This document shows, piece by piece, positions 17,762 to 24,973 of a stretch of DNA of 25,203 nt. The notes beneath the pieces were generated by a model. The model saw only the letters and a program-made list of their open reading frames with translations, did not search any database and was not told where the DNA came from. This stretch comes from an uncultured Bacteroidales bacterium. GTDB lineage: Bacteria > Bacteroidota > Bacteroidia > Bacteroidales > UBA932. The translations under genes were made by a program, and so were the position numbers. The stretch spans positions 1-25,203 of the forward strand of contig CAMJHW010000006.1 of NCBI GenBank assembly GCA_946405645.1, written 5' to 3'. Within the stretch, counting starts at the first letter, position 1. Each line of letters begins with the position of its first letter.

Positions 17762-19030
17762 TCAAATTTGAATCTTTTCCGCGCCTATCCTGCGCTCTAT
17801 GCGTCCTTCCACTTCCCTACGCGCCTCGTCTATCTTGTCCTTGCGCTTGAGAACGAAGTTCTCCACATAGACCGCGCCGCAGGCCAGGACGAAATAGACG
17901 ATGCCCTGCAGGCACAGCGCCTTCAGCTGCGAAGCTACTATCACCAAATCCGCTCCGGCAGTGTTCAGATCGATGAAGGCCTGGCAGCCGAAAGTGGACG
18001 GGAACAGGTATGAAAACCACTTCCAGAATGCCGGGAATGCGGTCGTCGGCCAGCTGCACCCCGTCAGGAAGATGCATACCGGAGACATGAACAGGAACAG
18101 GATGAATGCGGACTCGCGCCGCGTCACCAGAGTGCTCCACGTCATACAGAAGAACACGCATACCGTTACGAATATGGCCAGCAGTGTCATAATATCCCGG
18201 AAGCTTCCGCGCTGAGGGAATCCGAACATCGCAGGGACCACTATGGTCACATAGATGCCTATGATCATGAAGACCAGCCAGTAAACGGCCCCGCGGCCAA
18301 GGACCACGCGGCCGACGCCGCGACCCTTGAGGGTATCGGGGAGCGAAGCGAAGCTGCGGTTCTCCTCGCGCATCGTTCCCACCGACATGCTCATTCCGTA
18401 GAACATCACCTGCTGGATGATGAGCATCAGTATGGCGGAAATAAGGAAGATGCTGTAGGAGAATGCGTGGTTGTAGGGATTGACGTCGTCGTACAGGACG
18501 GCATTCACGGAAGCGTCCGCCTGCTGGTCCGTCAGGCCGTCGAAGCGGTAGCGTTCGACCTTGATGCCGTTGATCTCGTGCAGCATCACGAACTCGGACC
18601 CCATCAACAAGTTCTTGTAGTACAGGAAACTGCTCATATCCGCATAGATGCTGAACACGGCGGTCTCCCGGTTCGCGATACGGTCTCCGAAATCAGAGGG
18701 GAAATAGATGATGCCGTTCACTTTCCTGTCACGGAAAAGCTCGCGAGCCTCCTCCATATCGGTGCACCTGTACGCTATCTCTATCTCGCGTGTGGCGTCC
18801 ATTTCGCGGATCATCCGCCGGCTGTCGCTGCAGCCGGCATTGTCCACCACGGCGATCGGGGTATCCTCAAGCACTCCGTTCCTGTAAACGAAGTTGTAGA
18901 GTATCGGATACAGGAATCCCGCGGCGATGAAGATTATCATCACTCCCCCGTCCCGAAGCAGCCTTCCGAGCTCGAGGTTGAAGATGCCCAGGGCATCCTT
19001 CAGCCAGCTTCTCACATAAGTCTCTTTCAT
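17762..19030 (-). CDS. ABC-2 type transporter permease (second of pair)
   Basis: 422 residues. It has the topology of the ABC-2 permease family seen in YbhR/YbhS and YhhJ: an N-terminal transmembrane helix (GGVMIIFIAAGFLYPILYNFV, about 28-48), then a large extracytoplasmic domain (about 50-190) starting with the characteristic TPIAVVDNAGCSDSRRM, and five or more helices in the C-terminal half (e.g. YSIFLISAILMLIIQQVMFY, YWLVFMIIGIYVTIVVPAM, FILFLFMSPVCIFLTG). The C-terminus is a charged cytoplasmic tail (KRKDKIDEARREVEGRIERR). It probably forms a heterodimer with the product of the adjacent gene, which ends 3 bases upstream of its start. No nucleotide-binding domain is present in this protein or in the operon. 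Substrate is unknown; drugs or lipophilic molecules are the usual cargo of relatives. Confidence 0.85.
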   Translation of the reverse strand: MKETYVRSWLKDALGIFNLELGRLLRDGGVMIIFIAAGFLYPILYNFVYRNGVLEDTPIAVVDNAGCSDSRRMIREMDATREIEIAYRCTDMEEARELFRDRKVNGIIYFPSDFGDRIANRETAVFSIYADMSSFLYYKNLLMGSEFVMLHEINGIKVERYRFDGLTDQQADASVNAVLYDDVNPYNHAFSYSIFLISAILMLIIQQVMFYGMSMSVGTMREENRSFASLPDTLKGRGVGRVVLGRGAVYWLVFMIIGIYVTIVVPAMFGFPQRGSFRDIMTLLAIFVTVCVFFCMTWSTLVTRRESAFILFLFMSPVCIFLTGCSWPTTAFPAFWKWFSYLFPSTFGCQAFIDLNTAGADLVIVASQLKALCLQGIVYFVLACGAVYVENFVLKRKDKIDEARREVEGRIERRIGAEKIQI

Positions 19031-19033
19031 CTT

Positions 19034-20203
19034 CTAGTTCCTCCCGTAATCAAGATGTTCGTATGCATTGCCCAGCCGCCTCATCACCAGGAACGGGAGG
19101 AAGCAGAAGAGCAGGAGCATTACCACATAGAAATACCAGTGGCCGAAGCCGCTTCCGAATACGCCCACCTGTACGTACATCCCGTAATAGTACCTCAGCG
19201 GGTACATCAGGGCGAGGCCGCGCAGGCCCGCGGGCATGGCCTCGACCGGCAGGGTGAAACCCGTCAGGGAGAGGCCCAGCACGCTGTACAGCGCGCCGAT
19301 GCTGAGCGCGAAGCGGCACACCGGAACCAGGCCGATGATGAACACCGCCACCGCCTCGGAGGCAAGCACCAGCAGGAAGCAGGCCAGCAGCATCTGGCCA
19401 AGCCGGCCGGCAAGCGGGAAATGCATCCACTTGTACAGGATTACCTCCAGGGTCCAGCCGATCAGCGTGAACAGGACGGTGTAAAGCGCTATCTTCCCGC
19501 TGACCGCGGCGTAAATGTCGCCGTCCACCGACTGCAGGAGGTGACGGCTCGTGCCATATTTAAGCTCGGTACCGAGCGAATAGATGAGCAGGATGACGAC
19601 GACCATCTGCAGCATTCCGGGAATCATCATATTGGCCAGGTAGGCTCCGTAGTTCATCGTGGGGTTGCCTATCTGATGGACATCGATGTCCACCGGCCGG
19701 AGCAGGTTCATAATGCTGCTCTCGGGCACTCCCCGCATCCTCAGGACTTCCCTCTGGACGGCTCCTCCAGTGAGGTTGACCATCGTCAGAAGATCCTTCC
19801 ATGCGAGCGAGCCGCCGAGGAAGTACAATCCGTTGACGTAGAAGCTGACCGTGGGCTGGCGCTGGGCCTGGATGTCGCGGTTGAAGCCTTCGGGGATGAC
19901 GCAGACCGAGGTCACCCGGCCGCCCTGCATATCGGCGCGCGCCAGGGCGAAGTCGTCATAGCGGACGACCCGGCCCAGCTGCGTGGCGTCGAGCTGGCGG
20001 CAGAATTCGCGCGAAGTGCTGGAATTGTCCAGATCGACCACGGCGATGGGAACGTCGGAAGGGACTCCGTCCCTGAGGAAGGTCAGGTAGAAGATTGTGC
20101 AGAACGCCATGACGAACACGGACCCGACGATATAGACAGGCCTGCGGACCCAGATCCGGATCTCGCGCCGGATGACGCTCCATATTTTTCCGAAGAATGT
20201 CAT
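19034..20203 (-). CDS. ABC-2 type transporter permease (first of pair)
   Basis: 389 residues and the same architecture as its downstream partner: N-terminal helix (VYIVGSVFVMAFCTIFYLTF, about 23-42), an extracytoplasmic domain with VPIAVVDLDNSSTSREF (about 51-67), then helices such as MLQMVVVILLIYSLGTELKY, LLACFLLVLASEAVAVFIIG and FYVVMLLLFCFLPFLVM. The motif ELKYGTSRHLL after the first helix of the second bundle is conserved in the family. Its ATG overlaps the HlyD-like stop as ATGA (20200-20203), so translation is probably coupled. The two permeases are paralogues. They would span the inner membrane and hand substrate to the HlyD-TolC pair. Confidence 0.87.
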   Translation of the reverse strand: MTFFGKIWSVIRREIRIWVRRPVYIVGSVFVMAFCTIFYLTFLRDGVPSDVPIAVVDLDNSSTSREFCRQLDATQLGRVVRYDDFALARADMQGGRVTSVCVIPEGFNRDIQAQRQPTVSFYVNGLYFLGGSLAWKDLLTMVNLTGGAVQREVLRMRGVPESSIMNLLRPVDIDVHQIGNPTMNYGAYLANMMIPGMLQMVVVILLIYSLGTELKYGTSRHLLQSVDGDIYAAVSGKIALYTVLFTLIGWTLEVILYKWMHFPLAGRLGQMLLACFLLVLASEAVAVFIIGLVPVCRFALSIGALYSVLGLSLTGFTLPVEAMPAGLRGLALMYPLRYYYGMYVQVGVFGSGFGHWYFYVVMLLLFCFLPFLVMRRLGNAYEHLDYGRN

Positions 20204-21186
20204 TTCACTACAAGTACTGTCATACCGGGACGCAGGCCTTCGACGGTTTCATTGGGGACAGCCCTGACCTCGAAGGTCTTGGCGTCGTACTGGTCGGTCT
20301 CGCGGGTAGCCTTCCAAGTGGCATAGGACTCGCGCACGGCCATATAGTTGACCGTGGCCTGGAGTTTGGCTCCGTCAAGGGCGGGAACGCTGAGCGTAAG
20401 GACATCGCCGGTGTTCATCCCGTGGAGCTGGTCCTCGCGGATGTTGAAAGTGAACCAGATGTCGGAGAGGTCGGTCACGGTCAAAACGGGTGAGCCTTCG
20501 CCGACAAGTTCTCCCTGCTTGGGATAGATGTTGGAGATGATGCCGTCGGCAGGGGAGACGAGGTACAGCTGCTCCAGATAGGAGTCAACCTCCTGGATGG
20601 CGCCCTCGGCCTGGCGGACCAGGGCTGCGGCGGCGGCCTTGTCCTCGTCGCGGGCGCCGTTCACCGCCATGTCGTACTGGCTCTTTGCAGCCCTCGACTG
20701 GGCCACCGCTGCGTCGTATTTAGCCTTGGTCTCGTCATACTTCTGGGCGGCTATCACCTTCTGGTCGTAGAGGTTCTGTACGCGGTCCAGGGATTTCTTC
20801 ATCACGTCCTCCTGGACGAGAGCTTGCTGCCAGATCTCGTAGGCGCCGGCTATCTGCTCCTGGCGCGCGCCGTTGCGCGCCTTGGCGCTCTGCGCCCTGG
20901 CGGCGCTGCGCGCGGCCTCGGCCTGAGCCAACTTTGCCCTGACCTGAGGCGAGTCGATGAATGCGACAGTATCGCCCTTGCTGACTTCCTGTCCCTCGCG
21001 GCAGTAGAGTTCCGTCACGTGTCCGGGCACCATGCAGGACACCCTGTACTCGGCGGCTTCGGCCTCGCCCTGGATGATGTGGGGTTTAGGTTTGCTTACC
21101 AGATAGCCTACGAAAGCTATGATCAACACAATGGCCACAAGGGCAGCAAGCCCTATGACGAGATTGTAATTCTTCTTCTTTTCCAT
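20200..21186 (-). CDS. HlyD-family periplasmic adaptor (membrane fusion protein)
   Basis: 328 residues from the ATG at 21186, which has an AAGGA motif a suitable distance upstream; an in-frame GTG at 21222 would overlap the TolC-like gene and is rejected. An N-terminal helix (LVIGLAALVAIVLIIAFVGYLV, about 9-30) anchors it in the inner membrane. The biotinyl-lipoyl halves are VSCMVPGHVTELYCREGQEV (about 49-68) and LVSPADGIISNIYPKQGELV, separated by a long Ala/Gln/Lys-rich coiled-coil hairpin (about 80-190). A beta-barrel segment follows (DIWFTFNIREDQLHGMNTG). It bridges the inner-membrane permeases and the outer-membrane channel. It lies 13 bases after the TolC-like stop and overlaps the next gene by four bases. 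Confidence 0.93.
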   Translation of the reverse strand: MEKKKNYNLVIGLAALVAIVLIIAFVGYLVSKPKPHIIQGEAEAAEYRVSCMVPGHVTELYCREGQEVSKGDTVAFIDSPQVRAKLAQAEAARSAARAQSAKARNGARQEQIAGAYEIWQQALVQEDVMKKSLDRVQNLYDQKVIAAQKYDETKAKYDAAVAQSRAAKSQYDMAVNGARDEDKAAAAALVRQAEGAIQEVDSYLEQLYLVSPADGIISNIYPKQGELVGEGSPVLTVTDLSDIWFTFNIREDQLHGMNTGDVLTLSVPALDGAKLQATVNYMAVRESYATWKATRETDQYDAKTFEVRAVPNETVEGLRPGMTVLVVK

Positions 21187-21199
21187 ATCATTATCCTTT

Positions 21200-22786
21200 T
21201 TATTTGTTATCAGTGAATTCACCCTGCGCCTTGCGCAGGTTGGAGGCTGCCATCTGCAGCTCGGTGCCGGCGTCGATGCATTCGGAATGCGCCTGCAGCC
21301 AGGCAGTCTGGGCTGCCAGCACGGTGTCGGCGTCGATCACTCCGGCTTCGAAGCCGACGGTCGCGCTGCGGAGATTCTCTTCCGCGCTGTCGAGATTGGA
21401 GGAAGCCATTCCGAGCTTCTCGAGGGCCTCGTCATAGAGTTTGTCCTGCTGGGTTACCTGCAGGAGTATGAGATCGCGGGCTTCATTGTACTGGTCCAGG
21501 TAGAGAGTGGCTTCAGCCTTCGCCTTGCGGTACTTGTTGGTGGCCTCGAAACCGTGGAAGAGAGGCACGGTCACCATCACGCCGGCATTGAACATGCCAC
21601 CGTTCCAGCTGTTGCTCAATCCGTTGAAGGAATTGGGGTTGGCGACCAGGTAGTTGGCGGTCAGCGCCACATGGGGAAGCATATCCGCGCGGACGATCTT
21701 CGCTTTCTTCTCATAGATGCCGGAGGCAAGCGACAGACTGCGGGTTTCCGGACGGTCGGAATAGACGCTCTCGATGTCCTTGCAGGGCTCCCTTGCCGGC
21801 ACCGGGATGATGTCGGAGCCTTCGTCCGCAAGGACGATCTGCGAGTCGAGAGGCAGGCCTATGCGCTGGCAGAGCAGCATCTTGGCCAGCGTCAGGCCGT
21901 TGCGGGATTTGGTCAGGAGCATGTCGGCCTCGTTGGCCTTGACTTTGACCTGGAGGGCGTCAGCCTCTGTCATCACTCCTTCGTCCACGGACACCCTTAT
22001 GTCGTGCTCCAGCTGATGGAGCAGCCCTGCATAAGACTCGGCCAGCTGTTCCTTGGCGGCGATGCTGACTATCTGCCAGTAGGCCTGGTCCACGTCAATG
22101 ATGACATCGGCGTACTCCTGGTCGTAGCGGCTGCGCGCCAGCTCTTCTGCCAGCGCAGCCATCTGGTTAGAATAGACGATCTTTCCGCCCATGAACACGG
22201 GCTGCTGGACTGACACCACCCCGGCATAGATGTTATGGAGGTCAGGATGCAGCGCCTCGTCTATCGTCCGGCCTATCGCATTGATAGGATCGGCTATGGC
22301 GGGGGCGGACAGTCCGTTTAGATCCATCTGCTGGAACATGCCCAGGACTGTCTGCCACATAGGGCTGCCCATATACTCGGCCGCCAGGGCGGGGTTGGTC
22401 ATGATCGCAGTCTGCAGCTGAGTCATCGCGCCCTGGGCGGCGGCGCCCATCTGCGCGCCGGCGGCGGCGAAGGCGCCGTCCAGCGCCGCCTGCGCCGTCG
22501 TGCCCATACTCGTCAGGGCCGCCGACTGCGCGTCGCTGATCAGCGCGATGTCACGGTTGTTGTATTGATAGGTACCCGATACCGACAGGTTGGGGAAATA
22601 GTTCGCCAGGGCGATCTTGCGGTCGTAACCCGCCATCTCGACCTGCGTACGGGCCTGTGACAGTGTCTTGCTGTTCGCGACTGCCATCCGGTGGCAGTCC
22701 TCCAGTGTCAGTGTCTGCTGCGCAGCCGCTCCAAGCGGCATCAGAAGGCAGGCAAGCGCCGGAATTGTCATCAAAATCCTTTTCAT
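21200..22786 (-). CDS. TolC-like outer-membrane efflux protein
   Basis: 528 residues. The signal peptide MKRILMTIPALACLLMPLGA is followed by a likely cleavage after AAA/AQ (about residue 22). The first OEP repeat starts LTLEDCHRMAVANSKTL and contains MAGYDRKIALANYFPNLSVS before the first barrel strand; the second starts with YAGVVSVQQPVFMGGKIVYS and continues with long amphipathic helices (e.g. YADVIIDVDQAYWQIVSIAA, AKIVRADMLPHVALTANYLV). Between the two barrel strands (about residues 80-187) is an Ala/Met/Gln-rich insert of about 100 residues, longer than the usual surface loop. It forms the outer-membrane exit duct for the exporter. It is the first gene of the operon, divergent from the AraC-family gene. 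Confidence 0.93.
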   Translation of the reverse strand: MKRILMTIPALACLLMPLGAAAQQTLTLEDCHRMAVANSKTLSQARTQVEMAGYDRKIALANYFPNLSVSGTYQYNNRDIALISDAQSAALTSMGTTAQAALDGAFAAAGAQMGAAAQGAMTQLQTAIMTNPALAAEYMGSPMWQTVLGMFQQMDLNGLSAPAIADPINAIGRTIDEALHPDLHNIYAGVVSVQQPVFMGGKIVYSNQMAALAEELARSRYDQEYADVIIDVDQAYWQIVSIAAKEQLAESYAGLLHQLEHDIRVSVDEGVMTEADALQVKVKANEADMLLTKSRNGLTLAKMLLCQRIGLPLDSQIVLADEGSDIIPVPAREPCKDIESVYSDRPETRSLSLASGIYEKKAKIVRADMLPHVALTANYLVANPNSFNGLSNSWNGGMFNAGVMVTVPLFHGFEATNKYRKAKAEATLYLDQYNEARDLILLQVTQQDKLYDEALEKLGMASSNLDSAEENLRSATVGFEAGVIDADTVLAAQTAWLQAHSECIDAGTELQMAASNLRKAQGEFTDNK

Positions 22787-22864
22787 ATATTGTTTTGTTT
22801 CTTTGTTTTCCGGGACTCGGAAATGAACAAAAACATAGCCAAAAAGGATGAAATCTCAGACCGA

Positions 22865-22938
22865 AATTAGACCTTTTAGACTGCATTTTATGTCAAAAGG
22901 TCGAATTGTAGGCGATTTTATCAAATTATTCGACTTTT
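22865..22938. promoter_or_regulatory. Three related operator-like sites between the exporter and araC-type genes
   Basis: Site A (22865-22877) reads AAAAGGTCTAATT on the minus strand; site B (22895-22907) reads AAAAGGTCGAATT on the plus strand, differing at one position. A and B form an inverted repeat with a 17-base spacer. Site C (22927-22938, minus strand) reads AAAAGTCGAATA, a one-base-shorter variant. The centres are about 30 and 32 bp apart, close to three helical turns. They lie roughly 75-150 bp from the start codons of both divergent genes. They are the likely targets of the AraC-family protein. Confidence 0.55.
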
Positions 22939-22995
22939 AAACAATCTTTATTTGTCCGTTTTTCGCATATTTGCGGAAGACGAAAGAGAAACAGT

Positions 22996-23907
22996 ATGAC
23001 AAACTCATTTCACGAACTTTACATACGGAGCCTGAGAAGCGTTTTCGCTGCCAAGGACAACGAAAACCTTTCCGATGCCTTCTTCATCTCCGAGCAGCGC
23101 TATGAGGAAAAGATGGAAGCGTTCATGGAGGAGCCGTGCCGCTTCAACTGCTATTTGGCGCTGTTCTGCATAGACGGAGATTTCACCATCGAGATCAACC
23201 TCAAGCCCGTGCGCGTACGCAAGAATTCCCTGATAATATGTATTCCGGGATCGATATGCCGGGTGTCGCAAGTGGATATGGATAAGCTGGGAAGGTTGGA
23301 TGTCGTGGTGGTAGCCGTATCCAAAGAACTGATGTCCACCATACGATTCGACTTCAACTCCCTGTTCAACGAGAGCGTGGCCGCCATCGACACCCCCAGC
23401 ATCACGCTGGACGAGGAGAATCACGCCATTTGCAAGCGCTACTTCGAACTGGCGGAAGCGCTGTACCACTCGGAGAATTCCGCGTCGCGCGACGCCCTGC
23501 GATACCTGGCGTCATCCATCTTCTATCTGCTAGGGTCCATCTGGACCAGCCAGATCAAGGATGCGCAGGAGCGCAATCCCCGCAGGAGTCCCCGCTCCCA
23601 GACCATACTGGACAGTTTCCTGAAACTGGTGGCCGAGTACCACAATTCCGAGCGCAAGGTCGCATTCTACGCAGACAAGCTCTGCCTAACCCCTAAATAC
23701 CTGTCAAGGCTGGTCAAGAACGTGAGCGGAAGATCAGCCCCGGAGTGGATCGACGCGTTCGTGATAATGGAAGCCAAGAACATGCTCAAGTATTCGGACA
23801 TGCCGGTAAAAGAGATAGTTTACCTGCTGCATTTCCCCAACCAGTCGGTTTTTTACAAGTTTTTCAAGATGCATACGGGCCTGACTCCCAGCGACTACCG
23901 GAAATAA
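22996..23907 (+). CDS. AraC-family transcriptional regulator
   Basis: 303 residues. The C-terminal 100 residues are the double helix-turn-helix domain: KVAFYADKLCLTPKYLSRLVK (first HTH, about 219-239) and MPVKEIVYLLHFPNQSVFYKFFKMHTGLTPSDYRK (second HTH and family signature, end of protein). The N-terminal 180 residues form a cupin-like sensor domain (FCIDGDFTIEINLKPVRV, NSLIICIPGSICRVSQ), as in Bacteroidota relatives that sense small molecules. No membrane segment is visible, so it is a cytoplasmic one-component regulator. It is divergent from the TolC-HlyD-permease operon with a 209-base gap holding three repeated sites, so it most likely regulates that operon and perhaps itself. A CATATTTG box at 22966-22973 could be its -7 element but lacks a good -33 partner. 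Confidence 0.93.
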   Translation: MTNSFHELYIRSLRSVFAAKDNENLSDAFFISEQRYEEKMEAFMEEPCRFNCYLALFCIDGDFTIEINLKPVRVRKNSLIICIPGSICRVSQVDMDKLGRLDVVVVAVSKELMSTIRFDFNSLFNESVAAIDTPSITLDEENHAICKRYFELAEALYHSENSASRDALRYLASSIFYLLGSIWTSQIKDAQERNPRRSPRSQTILDSFLKLVAEYHNSERKVAFYADKLCLTPKYLSRLVKNVSGRSAPEWIDAFVIMEAKNMLKYSDMPVKEIVYLLHFPNQSVFYKFFKMHTGLTPSDYRK

Positions 23908-23942
23908 GAGATAAATCGTTTTAAAAATTTCCGGCCTTTTGC

Positions 23943-23973
23943 TTGGAATATTAAAATATGTAAGCTATTTTTG
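23943..23973 (+). promoter_or_regulatory. Bacteroidota-type promoter with no downstream coding gene
   Basis: TTG at 23943-23945 is followed after exactly 20 bases by TATTTTTG (23966-23973), a perfect TAnnTTTG box. This is one of the best promoter matches in the window. The nearest downstream feature on this strand is a terminator 56 bases further on, and the next gene lies on the other strand, so the promoter most likely drives a small RNA. Confidence 0.65.
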
Positions 23974-23977
23974 CACC

Positions 23978-24067
23978 GGACATTCGAAATTTCATTTCGT
24001 GTCTATTTGTTAAGTTCGTTTTATATACGGGGCCGCGCTTTTGGGGAATGGCGCGGTCCTATTTTTA
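23978..24067 (+). ncRNA. Candidate small RNA of about 90 bases (unassigned)
   Basis: The start is inferred from the perfect -7 box ending at 23973 and the end from the intrinsic terminator ending at 24067. Inside, CGAAAT-TTC-ATTTCG at 23985-23999 forms a perfect 6-bp hairpin near the 5' end. An unpaired U-rich stretch (about 24000-24026) follows, then the GC-rich terminator stem. No open frame of useful length lies between. The sequence does not show the SRP RNA, tmRNA, 6S or RNase P signatures I know. Its identity is unknown; it could be a trans-acting sRNA, or a terminated leader remnant. Confidence 0.5.
24029..24067 (+). terminator. Intrinsic terminator of the candidate small RNA
   Basis: GGGGCCGCGC (24029-24038) pairs with GCGCGGTCCT (24051-24060) through a GC-rich stem including G-U pairs, with a 12-base loop, and is followed by ATTTTTA at 24061-24067. 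The strength of the stem and the immediate T-run fit rho-independent termination on the plus strand. It could also serve the araC-type gene that ends 121 bases upstream. Confidence 0.7.
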
Positions 24068-24094
24068 TATCCTTCGACCGGCGGTCGAAGGATA
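24068..24094. repeat. 27-base perfect palindrome between the small RNA and the EamA gene
   Basis: TATCCTTCGACCG at 24068-24080 is the exact reverse complement of CGGTCGAAGGATA at 24082-24094 around a single central base, giving a 12- to 13-bp stem. It begins directly after the T-run of the terminator and ends 15 bases before the stop codon of the minus-strand EamA gene. It probably helps end that transcript, but no T-run follows it on the minus strand; a repeat element or a protein-binding site is the alternative. Confidence 0.6.
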
Positions 24095-24109
24095 AGGGCA
24101 TTTCGATGA

Positions 24110-24961
24110 CTATAGACTGGAGCCGTAGAGAAGCAGGCCCATACCTGCGAGGAGGATGGCAAGGTCGACTGCCTTCTCCTTGATCTTCTTCTCGTGGAAG
24201 ACGATGGCGCCGAGCACGAAGGTCACGACCACCGAGCAGCGGCGGATAAGCGACACGACGGAGAGCAGTGCGCCTTCCTGCTTGAGGGCATAGAAGTAGA
24301 GCATATCCGCCCCGACGATGAATATGGCAATCACCGGGAGCATCCAGTCCCATTTGAAGCGCTCGCGCTTCTCCTTGTCATGCAGTGCCTTGACAATCAC
24401 GCAGATAAGCAGCATCACCGTGACGTAGAAGTTGCACCAGCACTGGATGAACAACGGCTCCATATCTGCGATCATATGCTTGTCGTAGAGGGCGCTGGCC
24501 ACTCCGGCAAGGACCGAGACGGCCATCGCCAGGACGCCCTTGCTCTTCGAGAAGTCGATGCCTTCCTTCTTACTGGCGCCGCTGAGCAGGGTCATCGCCA
24601 GCAGGGCAAGCGCGACGCCCGCCCACTGCCAGACGTTGAGCCTCTCTCCGAACAGGACGATAGAGAAAAGGACCACGAAGAAAGGCCTGGAAGCCTTGAT
24701 GGTGCTGGCCGTGGTGACCGGAAGCAATTTGAGGGCGATGAGCCCGCTCACCCACGAGACAGTCACGAGGAAAGCCTTCAGCTGGAGCCGGATATGGTCG
24801 TCAACCGGTCCGGATGAGAAGAAAGGGATGAGCAGGATGGTGGAGATGGCCGTAGCGGCCAGCAGCACCCACAGGACTCCGTTGTTCTTGAGAGCCTGTT
24901 TCTTGAAAACGTCATAGATGCCCAGCAGCAGCGCCGAGCCGAGTGTCATTACCAGCCACAT
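24110..24961 (-). CDS. EamA-family (DMT superfamily) transporter
   Basis: 283 residues with about ten hydrophobic helices arranged as two EamA repeats. Repeat one covers about residues 1-128 (MTLGSALLLGIYDVFKKQAL, VLWVLLAATAISTILLIPFF, ending STIKASRPFFVVLFSIVLFG and VWQWAGVALALLAMTLL); repeat two covers about 143-283 (VLAMAVSVLAGVASALYDKH, YVTVMLLICVIVKAL, VVTFVLGAIVFHEKKIKEKA). The STIKASRPFFVVLFS and FGERL segments are the usual family positions. It is an inner-membrane permease for a small metabolite; members carry amino acids, nucleosides or sugars, and the substrate cannot be told here. It starts 12 bases after the stop of the nucleoside kinase gene, so the two are probably co-transcribed. 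The only downstream structure is the palindrome at 24068-24094. Confidence 0.88.
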   Translation of the reverse strand: MWLVMTLGSALLLGIYDVFKKQALKNNGVLWVLLAATAISTILLIPFFSSGPVDDHIRLQLKAFLVTVSWVSGLIALKLLPVTTASTIKASRPFFVVLFSIVLFGERLNVWQWAGVALALLAMTLLSGASKKEGIDFSKSKGVLAMAVSVLAGVASALYDKHMIADMEPLFIQCWCNFYVTVMLLICVIVKALHDKEKRERFKWDWMLPVIAIFIVGADMLYFYALKQEGALLSVVSLIRRCSVVVTFVLGAIVFHEKKIKEKAVDLAILLAGMGLLLYGSSL

Positions 24962-24973
24962 GGTACTGAAGGT

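Noticed and set aside
18467..20326. A 619-codon plus-strand frame opposite the two permease genes
   Set aside because: Its His/Gln/Asp-rich composition is what hydrophobic membrane genes give when read antisense; no start signal or domain is present.
23978..24067. SRP RNA, tmRNA, 6S RNA or a tRNA at the candidate small-RNA locus
   Set aside because: None of the conserved signatures I know for these RNAs is visible and the length or folding does not fit.
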